Source: Flavobacterium panici (GTDB lineage Bacteria; Bacteroidota; Bacteroidia; Flavobacteriales; Flavobacteriaceae). From it: 64,000 bases of DNA. Below are positions 43,952-52,366 of the stretch, piece after piece. Position 1 is the stretch's first letter; every line of letters starts with the position of its first letter. The notes below the pieces were generated by a model, which was given only the letters and a program-made list of their open reading frames with translations, had not been told where the DNA came from and did not search any database. Location of the stretch: positions 225,219-289,218 of the forward strand of contig NZ_CAIJDE010000029.1 of the NCBI RefSeq assembly GCF_903819335.1, read 5' to 3'. The translations under genes were made by a program, and so were the position numbers.

Positions 43952-44539
43952 TTAATCTAACAAAAAGACAATCAACCCACGCGCACCATGCGCACCTAAA
44001 ACCAGGGACTGCTCAATATCAGCAGTTTTTGAAGGTCCGGCAATAAAAGTCCCGAAACCATATTCCTGATTTGCTATTCGTTCATACGCTTGCTGCATCG
44101 TGCGGACAATATCTTTTTTATGAACAATTATCGCTAAATACTGCGCAATAAAAGGTGCTATTCGCTGTCCTAAAATATCATCAGTTACCCAAAGTGCACT
44201 GTTTTCTGCAACTCCAAAATGAGCTTTCACAACCGTTAATTCAACATCCTGAAGCGAATGCGGATCAACATTGTTCCAATCCAGAGAAGCAATTTCTGAA
44301 AGCTCCGGAAGTGTTGTAATTAATCTCTTTTGAAGATTGTAATTTGATTTTATATAATTGATGATTTCACTGTAATTAGAAACCTCAACAGGATCTCCGC
44401 CAATACCTTTTAAAACTGTTTTATAGGTTTCCAGTATATCAAAATCTTCTGAACCTAAAACACTTAAATCCGGCAGATCTGTCACTAAATCGGGTTGGTT
44501 TAGTTTTATTCTATTTAAAATTTCGGCTTTACTGCTCAT
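43952..44539 (-). CDS. lutC: Lactate utilisation protein C (LUD domain)
   Basis: The start is set at 44539 (MSSKAEILNRIKLNQ), which overlaps the lutB stop by 11 bases. A longer start at 44605 would run 66 bases further into lutB. The 195-residue protein is a LUD/YkgG domain (ALWVTDDILGQRIAPFIAQ, GFGTFIAGPSKTADIEQSLVLGAHGARGLIVFLL), where GPSKTADIEQ is the family signature. LutC is the third subunit of the iron-sulfur L-lactate oxidising complex. It is the last gene of the lutA-lutB-lutC set here. Confidence 0.92.
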   Translation of the reverse strand: MSSKAEILNRIKLNQPDLVTDLPDLSVLGSEDFDILETYKTVLKGIGGDPVEVSNYSEIINYIKSNYNLQKRLITTLPELSEIASLDWNNVDPHSLQDVELTVVKAHFGVAENSALWVTDDILGQRIAPFIAQYLAIIVHKKDIVRTMQQAYERIANQEYGFGTFIAGPSKTADIEQSLVLGAHGARGLIVFLLD

Positions 44540-45932
44540 TGTCTTTTGCTTTAGATTCTCTCGAATTTTTCTTGTACCATTCTCTAAAAGATTCCTCGGG
44601 AACATCTGGCATCTCTCGCTGGTCGTACCATTTATTCAATTTATTATTGACCATTCCCGGAACATTTTTCATTACAAATCTTCCTGATTTTCCTGCAATG
44701 TTAAAAATCGTTGGATTGGCTAAAACTGTTGCCATTGTTTTCATGGCAATAGTTTTTGCTTTTGGTGTATAACCGTCTTTTACCAAAACCTGACGCCATT
44801 TGTACAATTGATCGTGAATATCAATTTTTACAGGGCAAACGTTGGTACAGGAACCACAAAGTGTACTGGCAAAAGGCAGGTCGGCATTTTTGCTCATGTC
44901 TAAATTGGGTGCCAAAATAGAACCTATTGGCCCGGCAACCGCATTATGATAACTATGTCCGCCGCTTCGTCTGTAAACTGGACAAGTATTCATACACGCA
45001 CCACAACGAATACATTTTAGGGAATTTCTAAAATCTTCTCTTCCTAATTGCTTGCTTCTGCCGTTGTCGACAATTACGATATGAAGTTCTTTTCCGTCTC
45101 TTGGTTTCTTGAAATGGCTTGAAAAAGTTGTTATGGGCTGTCCTGTTGCGCTTCTTGCCAATAATCTAAGGAAAACGCCTAAATGTTTACGCTGCGGGAT
45201 CAGTTTTTCAAATCCCATACACGCGATGTGAACATCGGCTAGATGAGCGCCCATATCGGCGTTTCCTTCGTTGGTGCAGACTACAAATTCTCCGGTTTCT
45301 GCAATGGCAAAATTAACTCCGGTCAAAGCTACCTTTCTAGTTAAAAATGTATTTCTTAAACTATGACGCGCCGACTCGGTTAAGTATTGCGGATCAAAAT
45401 TTCCTTTTTCTGTTCCTAAATGTTCATGGAAAGTTTCACTTACGTCTTCTTTTTTAAGATGAATGGCTGGTAAAACAATATGACTTGGCGGTTCTTTACG
45501 AAGCTGTACAATATATTCGCCTAAATCTGAGTCGATAACTTCAATGCCTTTTTCGGCTAAATAATCATTTAAATGACATTCTTCTGTAAGCATTGATTTT
45601 GATTTCACCATTTGCTTTACGTCATGTTTTGCCATGATTGAATGCACTATCTCGTTGTGTTCTTTTGCATCGGCTGCCCAGTGTACAATGATTCCGTTTC
45701 TTTGGGCATTGGCTTCAAATTCAACTAAATAATCGTGAATATTAGAAAGCACATTGGCTTTTATTTGCGATGCCGTTTCACGTAATAATTCCCAATCCTT
45801 AATTTGATGTGCCGATTTATCACGCTTTGCACGAACAAACCAAAGTGTTTCGTCATGCCAATTGACACGCTCTACATCTTTGTTGAACTTTGTTGCGGCT
45901 TCGCTGTGCTGTATTATTTTTTCTGAAGACAT
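44529..45932 (-). CDS. lutB: Lactate utilisation iron-sulfur protein B
   Basis: This 467-residue protein has an N-terminal LUD domain (TGVNFAIAETGEFVVCTNEGN near 205) followed by two 4Fe-4S motifs, CIRCGACMNTCPVYR (first Cys C307) and CGSCTNVCPVKIDIHDQ (about 360). A C-terminal DUF3390-like region (MKTMATVLANPTIFN ... EESFREWYKKN) follows. LutB is the core of the LutABC complex that oxidises L-lactate to pyruvate without a flavin LldD. The gene follows lutA after 179 bases that carry an inverted repeat. Confidence 0.94.
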   Translation of the reverse strand: MSSEKIIQHSEAATKFNKDVERVNWHDETLWFVRAKRDKSAHQIKDWELLRETASQIKANVLSNIHDYLVEFEANAQRNGIIVHWAADAKEHNEIVHSIMAKHDVKQMVKSKSMLTEECHLNDYLAEKGIEVIDSDLGEYIVQLRKEPPSHIVLPAIHLKKEDVSETFHEHLGTEKGNFDPQYLTESARHSLRNTFLTRKVALTGVNFAIAETGEFVVCTNEGNADMGAHLADVHIACMGFEKLIPQRKHLGVFLRLLARSATGQPITTFSSHFKKPRDGKELHIVIVDNGRSKQLGREDFRNSLKCIRCGACMNTCPVYRRSGGHSYHNAVAGPIGSILAPNLDMSKNADLPFASTLCGSCTNVCPVKIDIHDQLYKWRQVLVKDGYTPKAKTIAMKTMATVLANPTIFNIAGKSGRFVMKNVPGMVNNKLNKWYDQREMPDVPEESFREWYKKNSRESKAKDNEQ

Positions 45933-45953
45933 CTTTTGTCAGTTAAATGTTTT

Positions 45954-46094
45954 TACCATTAAGGTATTAAGTTAATTAAGCCAAACTTTATGAACTTAAA
46001 TGCTTAAGGATAAAAGAAAATTAAGCTTCAATTTTAAATAGTTTCTCTGTTTTAGCATTAAGTCAAACTTTATGAACTTAATATCTTAATGGTA
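45954..46094. repeat. Inverted repeat with inner direct repeats between lutA and lutB
   Basis: TACCATTAAGGTATTAAGTT (45954-45973) pairs with AACTTAATATCTTAATGGTA (46075-46094), 19 of 20 positions. Inside it, AAGCCAAACTTTATGAACTT and AAGTCAAACTTTATGAACTT are direct copies about 80 bases apart. Confidence 0.8.
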
Positions 46095-46111
46095 GAAAAA
46101 GAAATTTATGT

Positions 46112-46867
46112 TTATCTTAAATTTACTTCGTTTTCGAGTGAATTTAATATTTCAGCAATATGAATGGTTTTTATTCGGCTTTTTTGTCTTTTCAAAATTC
46201 CGTCTAAATGCATTAAACACGACATATCACCACCTGTAATATAATCTACATCATGGCTTTCGTGGTCTTTAATTCGGTCTTGTCCCATTTTTACAGAAAT
46301 GGCTTCTTCGGTCACACAAAATGTTCCTCCAAAACCACAGCATTCATCTTTTCTCGTTAAAGCAACTAAATCTAATCCTTTTATATTATGCAGTAATTGT
46401 TCAGGTTTTGAGAAAAATGGTGCGTTTAATTCCGACATTTGAGAAAGATGTAATCCACGTTGTCCGTGGCAGCTTACGTGCATTCCGACTTTAAAAGGAA
46501 AACTTCCGTCAATATGGTCAATTTTTAAAATATCAGTTATAAATTCTGTTAATTCAAAAACGGTGTTTCTAATTTTTGTCGCTGCTGCTTCATTTTTTTC
46601 GTCATGCAAATGATCTTTTACATGCAGCACACAACTTCCCGAAGGACATACTATATAATCGAATCCCGCAAAATTGGCTATAAAATTAGCGTCACAGCCT
46701 TTTGTTAAATGTGCATAACCGCTGTTTGCCATTGGCTGTCCGCAGCAGGTTTGTCCCATCGGAAAATGAACTTCACAGCCTAATTTCTGTAAAAGTTCGT
46801 ATGTCGCAATACCTACTTTTGGATAAAACTGATCGACATAACACGGTATAAATAGTCCGATTTTCAT
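46112..46867 (-). CDS. lutA: Lactate utilisation protein A (CCG domain)
   Basis: This 251-residue protein has two Cys-rich CCG domains: FIPCYVDQFYP with MGQTCCGQPMANSGY (about 8-50) and the second set VSCHGQRGLH with KDECCGFGGTFCV (about 130-200), as in heterodisulfide-reductase-type and GlpC proteins. It is the subunit that passes electrons in LutABC. The gene follows the rhamnose kinase gene on the same strand. This location fits, because fused RhaEW enzymes make L-lactate from rhamnose. Confidence 0.94.
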   Translation of the reverse strand: MKIGLFIPCYVDQFYPKVGIATYELLQKLGCEVHFPMGQTCCGQPMANSGYAHLTKGCDANFIANFAGFDYIVCPSGSCVLHVKDHLHDEKNEAAATKIRNTVFELTEFITDILKIDHIDGSFPFKVGMHVSCHGQRGLHLSQMSELNAPFFSKPEQLLHNIKGLDLVALTRKDECCGFGGTFCVTEEAISVKMGQDRIKDHESHDVDYITGGDMSCLMHLDGILKRQKSRIKTIHIAEILNSLENEVNLR

Positions 46868-46886
46868 TTTTTATTATTTTATTTTT

Positions 46887-47111
46887 AGCCCGCAGATTTG
46901 GCAGATTAAACAGATACACGCAGATTTTCTAAAATTAAATCTGAATGAATCTACTAGTTTGTTTGTCATTTCGACGAAGGAGAAATCTTCGTAAGTAACT
47001 CCGCAACTAAAGTCCAATCGAGCTTCTCGCGAAGATTTCTCCTTCGTCGAAATGACAATACTATCTCAATTTAACGCACATTTTTAATTCTTAATCTATT
47101 TATCTGCGTTA
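46887..47111. repeat. Composite repeat: CGCAGATTT arms around GTCATTTCGA copy 5
   Basis: The outer part has CCGCAGATTTGGCAGATTAA and ACGCAGATTT at the left and TTAACGCACATTTTTAATTC, AATCTATTTATCTGCGTTA at the right, related to the repeat at 4471-4693. Nested inside, 46961-47058 is a fifth copy of the GTCATTTCGACGAAGGAGAA / TTCTCCTTCGTCGAAATGAC palindrome, here with GCTTCTCGCGAAGATTTCTC in its right arm. Confidence 0.8.
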
Positions 47112-47116
47112 TTATG

Positions 47117-48478
47117 TTAATGCTTATAAAATTTCAAATCAATCAAATCATTCTGGATTGGTTTAGGATTCCAGTTTTGGTGAATGGCCAAAGCTGCTCC
47201 TAAAGCACTTGCCTGTGCCATTGATGCGGCATAAACTTCTACATCCGGGAAAGCTTCGGCTAATAAATTCATATAAATGGAATTTTTACTGAAACCTCCG
47301 TCTACAAATATCTTTTTTACAGGGCTGTTATGAATGACTAAGTTAGTTGAAAAAACCTGCTGTTCTACCAAATCTAACATTAATTGATGATAGGCCGTTT
47401 CGTAATTTTTGAATGTTGAAAGGTCTCTTTTTTGAAAAGGGCATTCTTTCAGAATATCAAAATTGTATTTTTTAGGATAAATGATTTGAAAGTTTAATGC
47501 GCGTAAATTTGAAACAACATTTTTATCAAAATAAACGTCTTTGTATGTATCAACCGGAACGTTAAAATGTTCTGCTAAACGTTTGGTTTGTACTTCGTGT
47601 TCGTTTCCTGCAAAAAGTCTTGCGGCTTTTACAGGCTTTTCTGTGTATTGTAAATAACACAAACAATCGTTTTGTAACTCTTCAAAAGTCAACGGTTTAT
47701 TATTGAACGGGTTCAAGGAAATACTCCAGGTTCCTGTCGATAATAAAACGAAAGGTTCGGTAAAGTTTATGGTATACGGAATTATCGCCGATGAACTATC
47801 GTGAAGTCCAGCGCCTACTGCTAAACCGTCTTTTGTTTTGACAACATCTTTTCCGTAATAAAACGACGGAATTTTACCTGAAATGCCTTCACTTTTTATC
47901 CATTTGTGGTATTTCATTTTTTTGAAATTCCAAAGATTGGTATGACAGCCAACGCTTGTAATATCGGCGTAAGCTTCATTGGTTAAAAGAAAACTCAGAA
48001 ATTGCGGAAGGTGTAAACAATATTGCACCTTTTTAAACAAGTCCGGCTTTTCTTCTTTTAAACGGTAAATCTGCATTCCTGAATTTAAGCTTCCCAAAAC
48101 GGGAGAAGCTGTTTTTACGGCAAATGCTTCTTTTCCTTTGTATTTTTTATAGAAGTCGTTTTTTAAATCCTCCGGATAATCTTTTAAATAATTATACAGA
48201 GGAGTTAAAACTTTTCCTTCTTTATCAATGTAGACAAAACTAGCACCGTAAGTACTGAAATTGATGGCTTTTAAAATATAATTGGTTAAAGCTTTAATTT
48301 CTGATAAACGCTCAAAAATCCAGTTTTTAAGCACTTCTATATCTTCGCAGGGAAAACCATCTTCGTCGACAGTTTCGTCAAAATTGACTGATTTCTCCCA
48401 AACAATTCTATAATTTTCATCAAATAAAAATACCTTTTTGTTTGTTTTACCAATATCAAAAATTGCAACTACATTCAT
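47117..48478 (-). CDS. rhaB: L-rhamnulokinase (FGGY family)
   Basis: This 453-residue FGGY kinase has the N-terminal phosphate loop DIGKTNKKVFLFDENY, FSTYGASFVYIDKEG, the middle SVGCHTNLWNFKKMKYHKW, LLSTGTWSISLNPF, and the C-terminal ATP site VDGGFSKNSIYMNLLAEAFP with AQASALGAALAI. Rhamnulokinase phosphorylates L-rhamnulose at O1. The rhamnose isomerase gene is immediately upstream (70 bases) on the same strand and the aldolase and transporter genes follow further up, so the substrate is rhamnulose with good confidence, although FGGY motifs alone could also mean fuculose or xylulose. Confidence 0.9.
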   Translation of the reverse strand: MNVVAIFDIGKTNKKVFLFDENYRIVWEKSVNFDETVDEDGFPCEDIEVLKNWIFERLSEIKALTNYILKAINFSTYGASFVYIDKEGKVLTPLYNYLKDYPEDLKNDFYKKYKGKEAFAVKTASPVLGSLNSGMQIYRLKEEKPDLFKKVQYCLHLPQFLSFLLTNEAYADITSVGCHTNLWNFKKMKYHKWIKSEGISGKIPSFYYGKDVVKTKDGLAVGAGLHDSSSAIIPYTINFTEPFVLLSTGTWSISLNPFNNKPLTFEELQNDCLCYLQYTEKPVKAARLFAGNEHEVQTKRLAEHFNVPVDTYKDVYFDKNVVSNLRALNFQIIYPKKYNFDILKECPFQKRDLSTFKNYETAYHQLMLDLVEQQVFSTNLVIHNSPVKKIFVDGGFSKNSIYMNLLAEAFPDVEVYAASMAQASALGAALAIHQNWNPKPIQNDLIDLKFYKH

Positions 48479-48548
48479 TTTTTTAATTGTAAATTGTGAG
48501 TTGTGAATTGTGAATTACAGATATTAACTTATAATTCAAAACTCATAA

Positions 48549-49823
48549 TTATAATCCCGTAGCTAATGTTTTTAATCCTCTTTCTCCAATAAGATTTTTT
48601 CTAACAGAAAGACTTCTGTATAATTCTACAGGATTTAAAGCTGCTCCTGAACGTAAACGAGCTTCGGCAACAAGAGCGCGAACGTCTGTACGGAAAGCGT
48701 TTTGAAGAATTTCCTGTGCTTTTACTACATCATTTTCCTGTTGTGCTTGTTCTAATGCTTTTCTGTCTACAGAAAGTGCTTGTGCGTAAGCAATCATAAT
48801 GGCTTCTACAGATTGTAATAAATCTTCTAACGGATCTTTGATGTTGTGCGATGCGTCGATCATCCAGCCTAAATCTTTGGCGTGGTTCATTCCTCTTGCG
48901 TCCATTCCTTCAACTAATTCATTGAAGATCAAGAATAACTGATATGGTTTTAATGCTCCGGCAGTTAAATCGTCGTCACCGTATTTTGAATCATTAAAGT
49001 GGAATCCGCCCAGTTTGTTTTCCATTAATAATAAGGAAACGATCTGTTCGATATTAGCGTTTGGTAAATGATGTCCTAAATCAACTAAGGTTTGTGCTTT
49101 GTCTCCTAATTTTTTTACGTAAGAATATGATTGTCCCCAGTCTGCAACAGTTGTAGAATAAAAGTTAGGTTCGGCACATTTGTATTCTAAAAATAGTTTC
49201 CAGTTTGAAGGTAATGCATCGTAGATTTCTTCTAAACTTTCTAAGGTATTTTGGTACGCTTTACGGAAGTTTAATTGCCCAGGAAAGTTAGAACCGTCAG
49301 CTAACCAAACGGTTAATGACTCTGATCCTAATTCGATTCCGTGTTTAATTACTTCAATATTGTGTGCAATTGCCTGTTTGCGAACGGCCTTATTTACGTT
49401 TTGTAATGAACCGTATTTGTATGTATGTTCTGCATCTGCCTGATCCTGAAATGTATTCGAGTTCATGGCGTCAAACTTTAAATTGTGCTGCGATGCTAAT
49501 GTTTTGATTGCTTTATAATCTTGTGGAATATCCCACGGAATATGAAGCGAAATGGCTCCTGAAGCATTGTTTAATTTATGAAGCAACCCAACATCTTCGA
49601 TTTTTTCTTCGATTGAACGTGGTTCTCCGCCTCCTGCAAAACGTCCGAATCTTGTTCCTCCTGTTCCTAATGCCCAAGATGGAATTGCGATTTGAAAATC
49701 GATTAGTTTTTTAATAATCGACTCTGTATTATCAATTTCTGATGCTGTAAAAACAAGTTTGTTTTGGTGTTTTTTTAATAATCCCTCGTTATGAGATTCG
49801 ATGTGGTTTGATCCGATTAACAT
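48549..49823 (-). CDS. rhaI: L-rhamnose isomerase, TIM-barrel RhaI type
   Basis: This 424-residue enzyme belongs to the xylose-isomerase-like family, RhaI type (Pseudomonas stutzeri class, about 430 residues) rather than E. coli RhaA. Metal-site segments are visible: LEYKCAEPNFY (Glu), LVDLGHHLPNAN (Asp, His) and GGFHFNDSKYGDDDL (Asp residues). Upstream features include SLHIPWDIPQDYKAI and AMNSNTFQDQ. It converts L-rhamnose to L-rhamnulose. The gene is first of a pair with rhaB and follows a terminator and a repeat, so it may have its own promoter. Confidence 0.93.
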   Translation of the reverse strand: MLIGSNHIESHNEGLLKKHQNKLVFTASEIDNTESIIKKLIDFQIAIPSWALGTGGTRFGRFAGGGEPRSIEEKIEDVGLLHKLNNASGAISLHIPWDIPQDYKAIKTLASQHNLKFDAMNSNTFQDQADAEHTYKYGSLQNVNKAVRKQAIAHNIEVIKHGIELGSESLTVWLADGSNFPGQLNFRKAYQNTLESLEEIYDALPSNWKLFLEYKCAEPNFYSTTVADWGQSYSYVKKLGDKAQTLVDLGHHLPNANIEQIVSLLLMENKLGGFHFNDSKYGDDDLTAGALKPYQLFLIFNELVEGMDARGMNHAKDLGWMIDASHNIKDPLEDLLQSVEAIMIAYAQALSVDRKALEQAQQENDVVKAQEILQNAFRTDVRALVAEARLRSGAALNPVELYRSLSVRKNLIGERGLKTLATGL

Positions 49824-49885
49824 AGTTATTGATATTTTAATAGAGTCACAATATATGAATTTTATCCGTTTGCGTTTATTTTTCT

Positions 49886-50016
49886 AACACATAGAAACAT
49901 AGTTTTTCTTTACGTTCAAAGGCGTTTCACTTGCATTAACAAACATAGCTCTGTGTGATGACTTGTCATCTTTTTAATCTTTACTCAAGAAAAAAAATCT
50001 ATGTTTCTATGTGTTT
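49886..50016. repeat. CACATAGAAACATAG inverted repeat, copy B
   Basis: AACACATAGAAACATAG at 49886 faces CTATGTTTCTATGTGTTT ending at 50016. Within it are AAAGGCGTTTCACTTGCATTA and ATAGCTCTGTGTGATGACTT, similar to the inner part of copy A at 24818. It lies in the gap between rhaI and the rhaEW gene. Confidence 0.8.
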
Positions 50017-50107
50017 AAAAAACTTCTGCTGATTAATTTATATAATCTAAACTCTGGTTTAACTTTACTATTTTATGGTAATTGGTCTGCTTATAAAAAT
50101 GGATTGT

Positions 50108-50146
50108 CTAAAAAAATCTAACGTTCGAAAGAATTCGAACGCTAGA
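50108..50146 (-). terminator. Terminator after the rhaT-rhaEW unit
   Basis: TCTAACGTTCGAA - AGAA - TTCGAACGCTAGA at 50117-50146 (12 of 13 pairs). On the minus strand it is followed by ATTTTTTTAGAC. It is 54 bases beyond the rhaEW stop and before rhaI, so it should separate the two rhamnose transcripts. Confidence 0.85.
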
Positions 50147-50199
50147 CCACAAAAAACCACTTTTGCTTAAACAAACTTATAAAAAAACTTAAATATTTT

Positions 50200-52341
50200 T
50201 TATCTATAAAAGCCCATTGCAACGCCGCCGTCTACGTTTAAGGCATTTCCTGTCGATTTGTTCAGGAAACCTCCAACAAACGCAAAACAAGCATTTGCGA
50301 TATCATCCGGCAATATGATTTCATTCAATAACGTACGTTTTGCATAGTAAGCCGGTAATTCTTCTACCGTGATTCCGTATGCTTTTGCACGACCTTCTGC
50401 CCATCCGCCAGACCAAATGTTTGAATCTGAAATTACGGCATCAGGATTTACGGTGTTTACACGAATTTTATCGGCTCCTAATTCAGCAGCCATTAAACGT
50501 GTTAAATGCGCCTGAGCAGCTTTTGCAGAACCGTAACCTGGATTATTTGGGCCGGCTACCACTGCGTTTTTAGAAACAATGTTTACAATATCCCCTCCAA
50601 AACCTTGTTTGCGCATTACTTCGATTCCGGCTTTAGAAACAATAAATTGTCCTTTTACCAAAATATCATATAATCTGTCCCACTCTTCAAGAGTATGTTC
50701 TGCAATAGATTTTGAAATACTGATTCCTGCATTGTTCACAATAATATCAGCACCTCCAAAAGCTATAGAAGCTTGGTCAAAAGCTAATTCTGTGCTTTTT
50801 TCATCCGTAACATTTAATAAAGTGCTTGAAACTGCATCTTTACCAAAAGCTTTTATAAATTCAGCTGTTGCGCCTTCTAAACGCTCTTCGTTGATATCGT
50901 TGATTACTACACAAGCACCTTCCTGAGCAAATTTCTTAGCGATAGCTTTTCCAATTCCGCCCGCAGAACCTGTAATTACAGCTACTCTTCCAGACAATGC
51001 TTTTGGTTTTGGCATACGCTGTAATTTAGCTTCTTCTAACAACCAATATTCGATATCAAATGCTTCCTGATGCGGCAGTGAAGTATATTCTGAAACGGCT
51101 TCTGCACCTTTCATTACATTTACGGCATTGATATAATATTCTGATGCCAAACGCGCCATCGTTTTATCTTTTGCAAAAGTGAACATTCCTACTCCCGGAT
51201 ATAAAATTACCACCGGATTTGGGTCACGCATTGCAGGTGAATTTGATTTCTTGCAGGCATTGTAATAATCTTTGTACATAGCACGGTAAGCTTCAAAAGC
51301 AGGAGCTAATTTTGCTTTTACCGCATCAACATCTGATAAATCTTCGTTTGGATCTAATGTTAAAACCAGCGGACTGATTTTTGTTCTTAAAAAGTGATCC
51401 GGACAAGATGTTCCTAATGGAGCTAATTTTGATAAATCATTAGAGTTAATGAATTCCAATACTCTTGCATCATCTGTATATTGTCCAATCATTTGACGCT
51501 CTGATGAACAGAAACCTCTTAAAATCGGGGCTACTTTTGCTGCTTTTAGTTTACGGTCTGCTTCTGGAAGGCTTTCGATTTTTTGACCTCCAAAAACCGG
51601 ACGTTTTTTACCGTAGTTATTTTCTAAATATTCAGCACATTTCTCGATTACTTCCAGCGTATTGATATAACTTTCGTATGCAGTATCTCCCCAGGTAAAA
51701 AGACCGTGAGAACCTAACATGATCCCGCGTAGTTTTTTTCCTTTTTTAGCAGCTTCTTCTAAACAGCTTCTTAATTGAAGCCCTAAGTCAAAGCCCGGGC
51801 GCTGCCAGCCTACCCAGCCAATTTCTCCGTCAAATAATTCTTCAGTGATTTTTGCTCCGTCTTTTGCAGCAGCGATTGCAATTGCCGCATCTGGGTGCAG
51901 GTGATCAATATGTTTGAATGGTAAAAAACCATGCAAAGGCGTATCGATAGATGGTGCTTTTGATGCCAGATCGAAAATACAATGATTGAATAATTCTACC
52001 ATTTCATCTTCAAACTCGATTCCTTTGTAAACATTTTCAAGATTACGTAATCTGTCTAAATACAATGCTGCACAGCCAGATTTTGTCAATGTACCAATAT
52101 CTCCTCCAGAACCTTTAATCCACATAACTTCTGAACTTGCTCCTGTTAAGGGATCTTTGTCTGTAATTTTTACAGAAGTATTTCCTCCTCCATAGTTAGT
52201 CAATCTTAAATCGGCTCCTAAAAGGTTCGAACGATAAATGAAAAGCGCTACTTCATCTCCTGCTAATGCTGCTGCTTTAGCTTCATCCCAAAGATAGCTC
52301 ACATGCTTAAAATTCATATTTTTTGTATTTGTATTTGACAT
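50200..52341 (-). CDS. rhaEW: Fused L-rhamnulose-1-phosphate aldolase / L-lactaldehyde dehydrogenase
   Basis: The start is set at 52341 (MSNTNTKNMNFKHVSYLWDE); ATGs at 52350 or 52383 are possible but overlap or crowd rhaT. The 713-residue protein is bimodular. Residues 1-430 are a class II aldolase/adducin domain (NYGGGNTSVKI, GSGGDIGTLTK, HGFLPFKHIDHLHPDAA, MLGSHGLFTWGD). Residues 448-713 are a short-chain dehydrogenase (VITGSAGGIGKAIAKKF, NNAGIS, active Y603 and K607 in YGSAKAAQ). It splits rhamnulose-1-phosphate into DHAP and L-lactaldehyde and oxidises the latter to L-lactate. Co-transcribed with rhaT. Confidence 0.93.
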   Translation of the reverse strand: MSNTNTKNMNFKHVSYLWDEAKAAALAGDEVALFIYRSNLLGADLRLTNYGGGNTSVKITDKDPLTGASSEVMWIKGSGGDIGTLTKSGCAALYLDRLRNLENVYKGIEFEDEMVELFNHCIFDLASKAPSIDTPLHGFLPFKHIDHLHPDAAIAIAAAKDGAKITEELFDGEIGWVGWQRPGFDLGLQLRSCLEEAAKKGKKLRGIMLGSHGLFTWGDTAYESYINTLEVIEKCAEYLENNYGKKRPVFGGQKIESLPEADRKLKAAKVAPILRGFCSSERQMIGQYTDDARVLEFINSNDLSKLAPLGTSCPDHFLRTKISPLVLTLDPNEDLSDVDAVKAKLAPAFEAYRAMYKDYYNACKKSNSPAMRDPNPVVILYPGVGMFTFAKDKTMARLASEYYINAVNVMKGAEAVSEYTSLPHQEAFDIEYWLLEEAKLQRMPKPKALSGRVAVITGSAGGIGKAIAKKFAQEGACVVINDINEERLEGATAEFIKAFGKDAVSSTLLNVTDEKSTELAFDQASIAFGGADIIVNNAGISISKSIAEHTLEEWDRLYDILVKGQFIVSKAGIEVMRKQGFGGDIVNIVSKNAVVAGPNNPGYGSAKAAQAHLTRLMAAELGADKIRVNTVNPDAVISDSNIWSGGWAEGRAKAYGITVEELPAYYAKRTLLNEIILPDDIANACFAFVGGFLNKSTGNALNVDGGVAMGFYR

Positions 52342-52366
52342 TGTTATCATATATTTTTTCAAGTAT

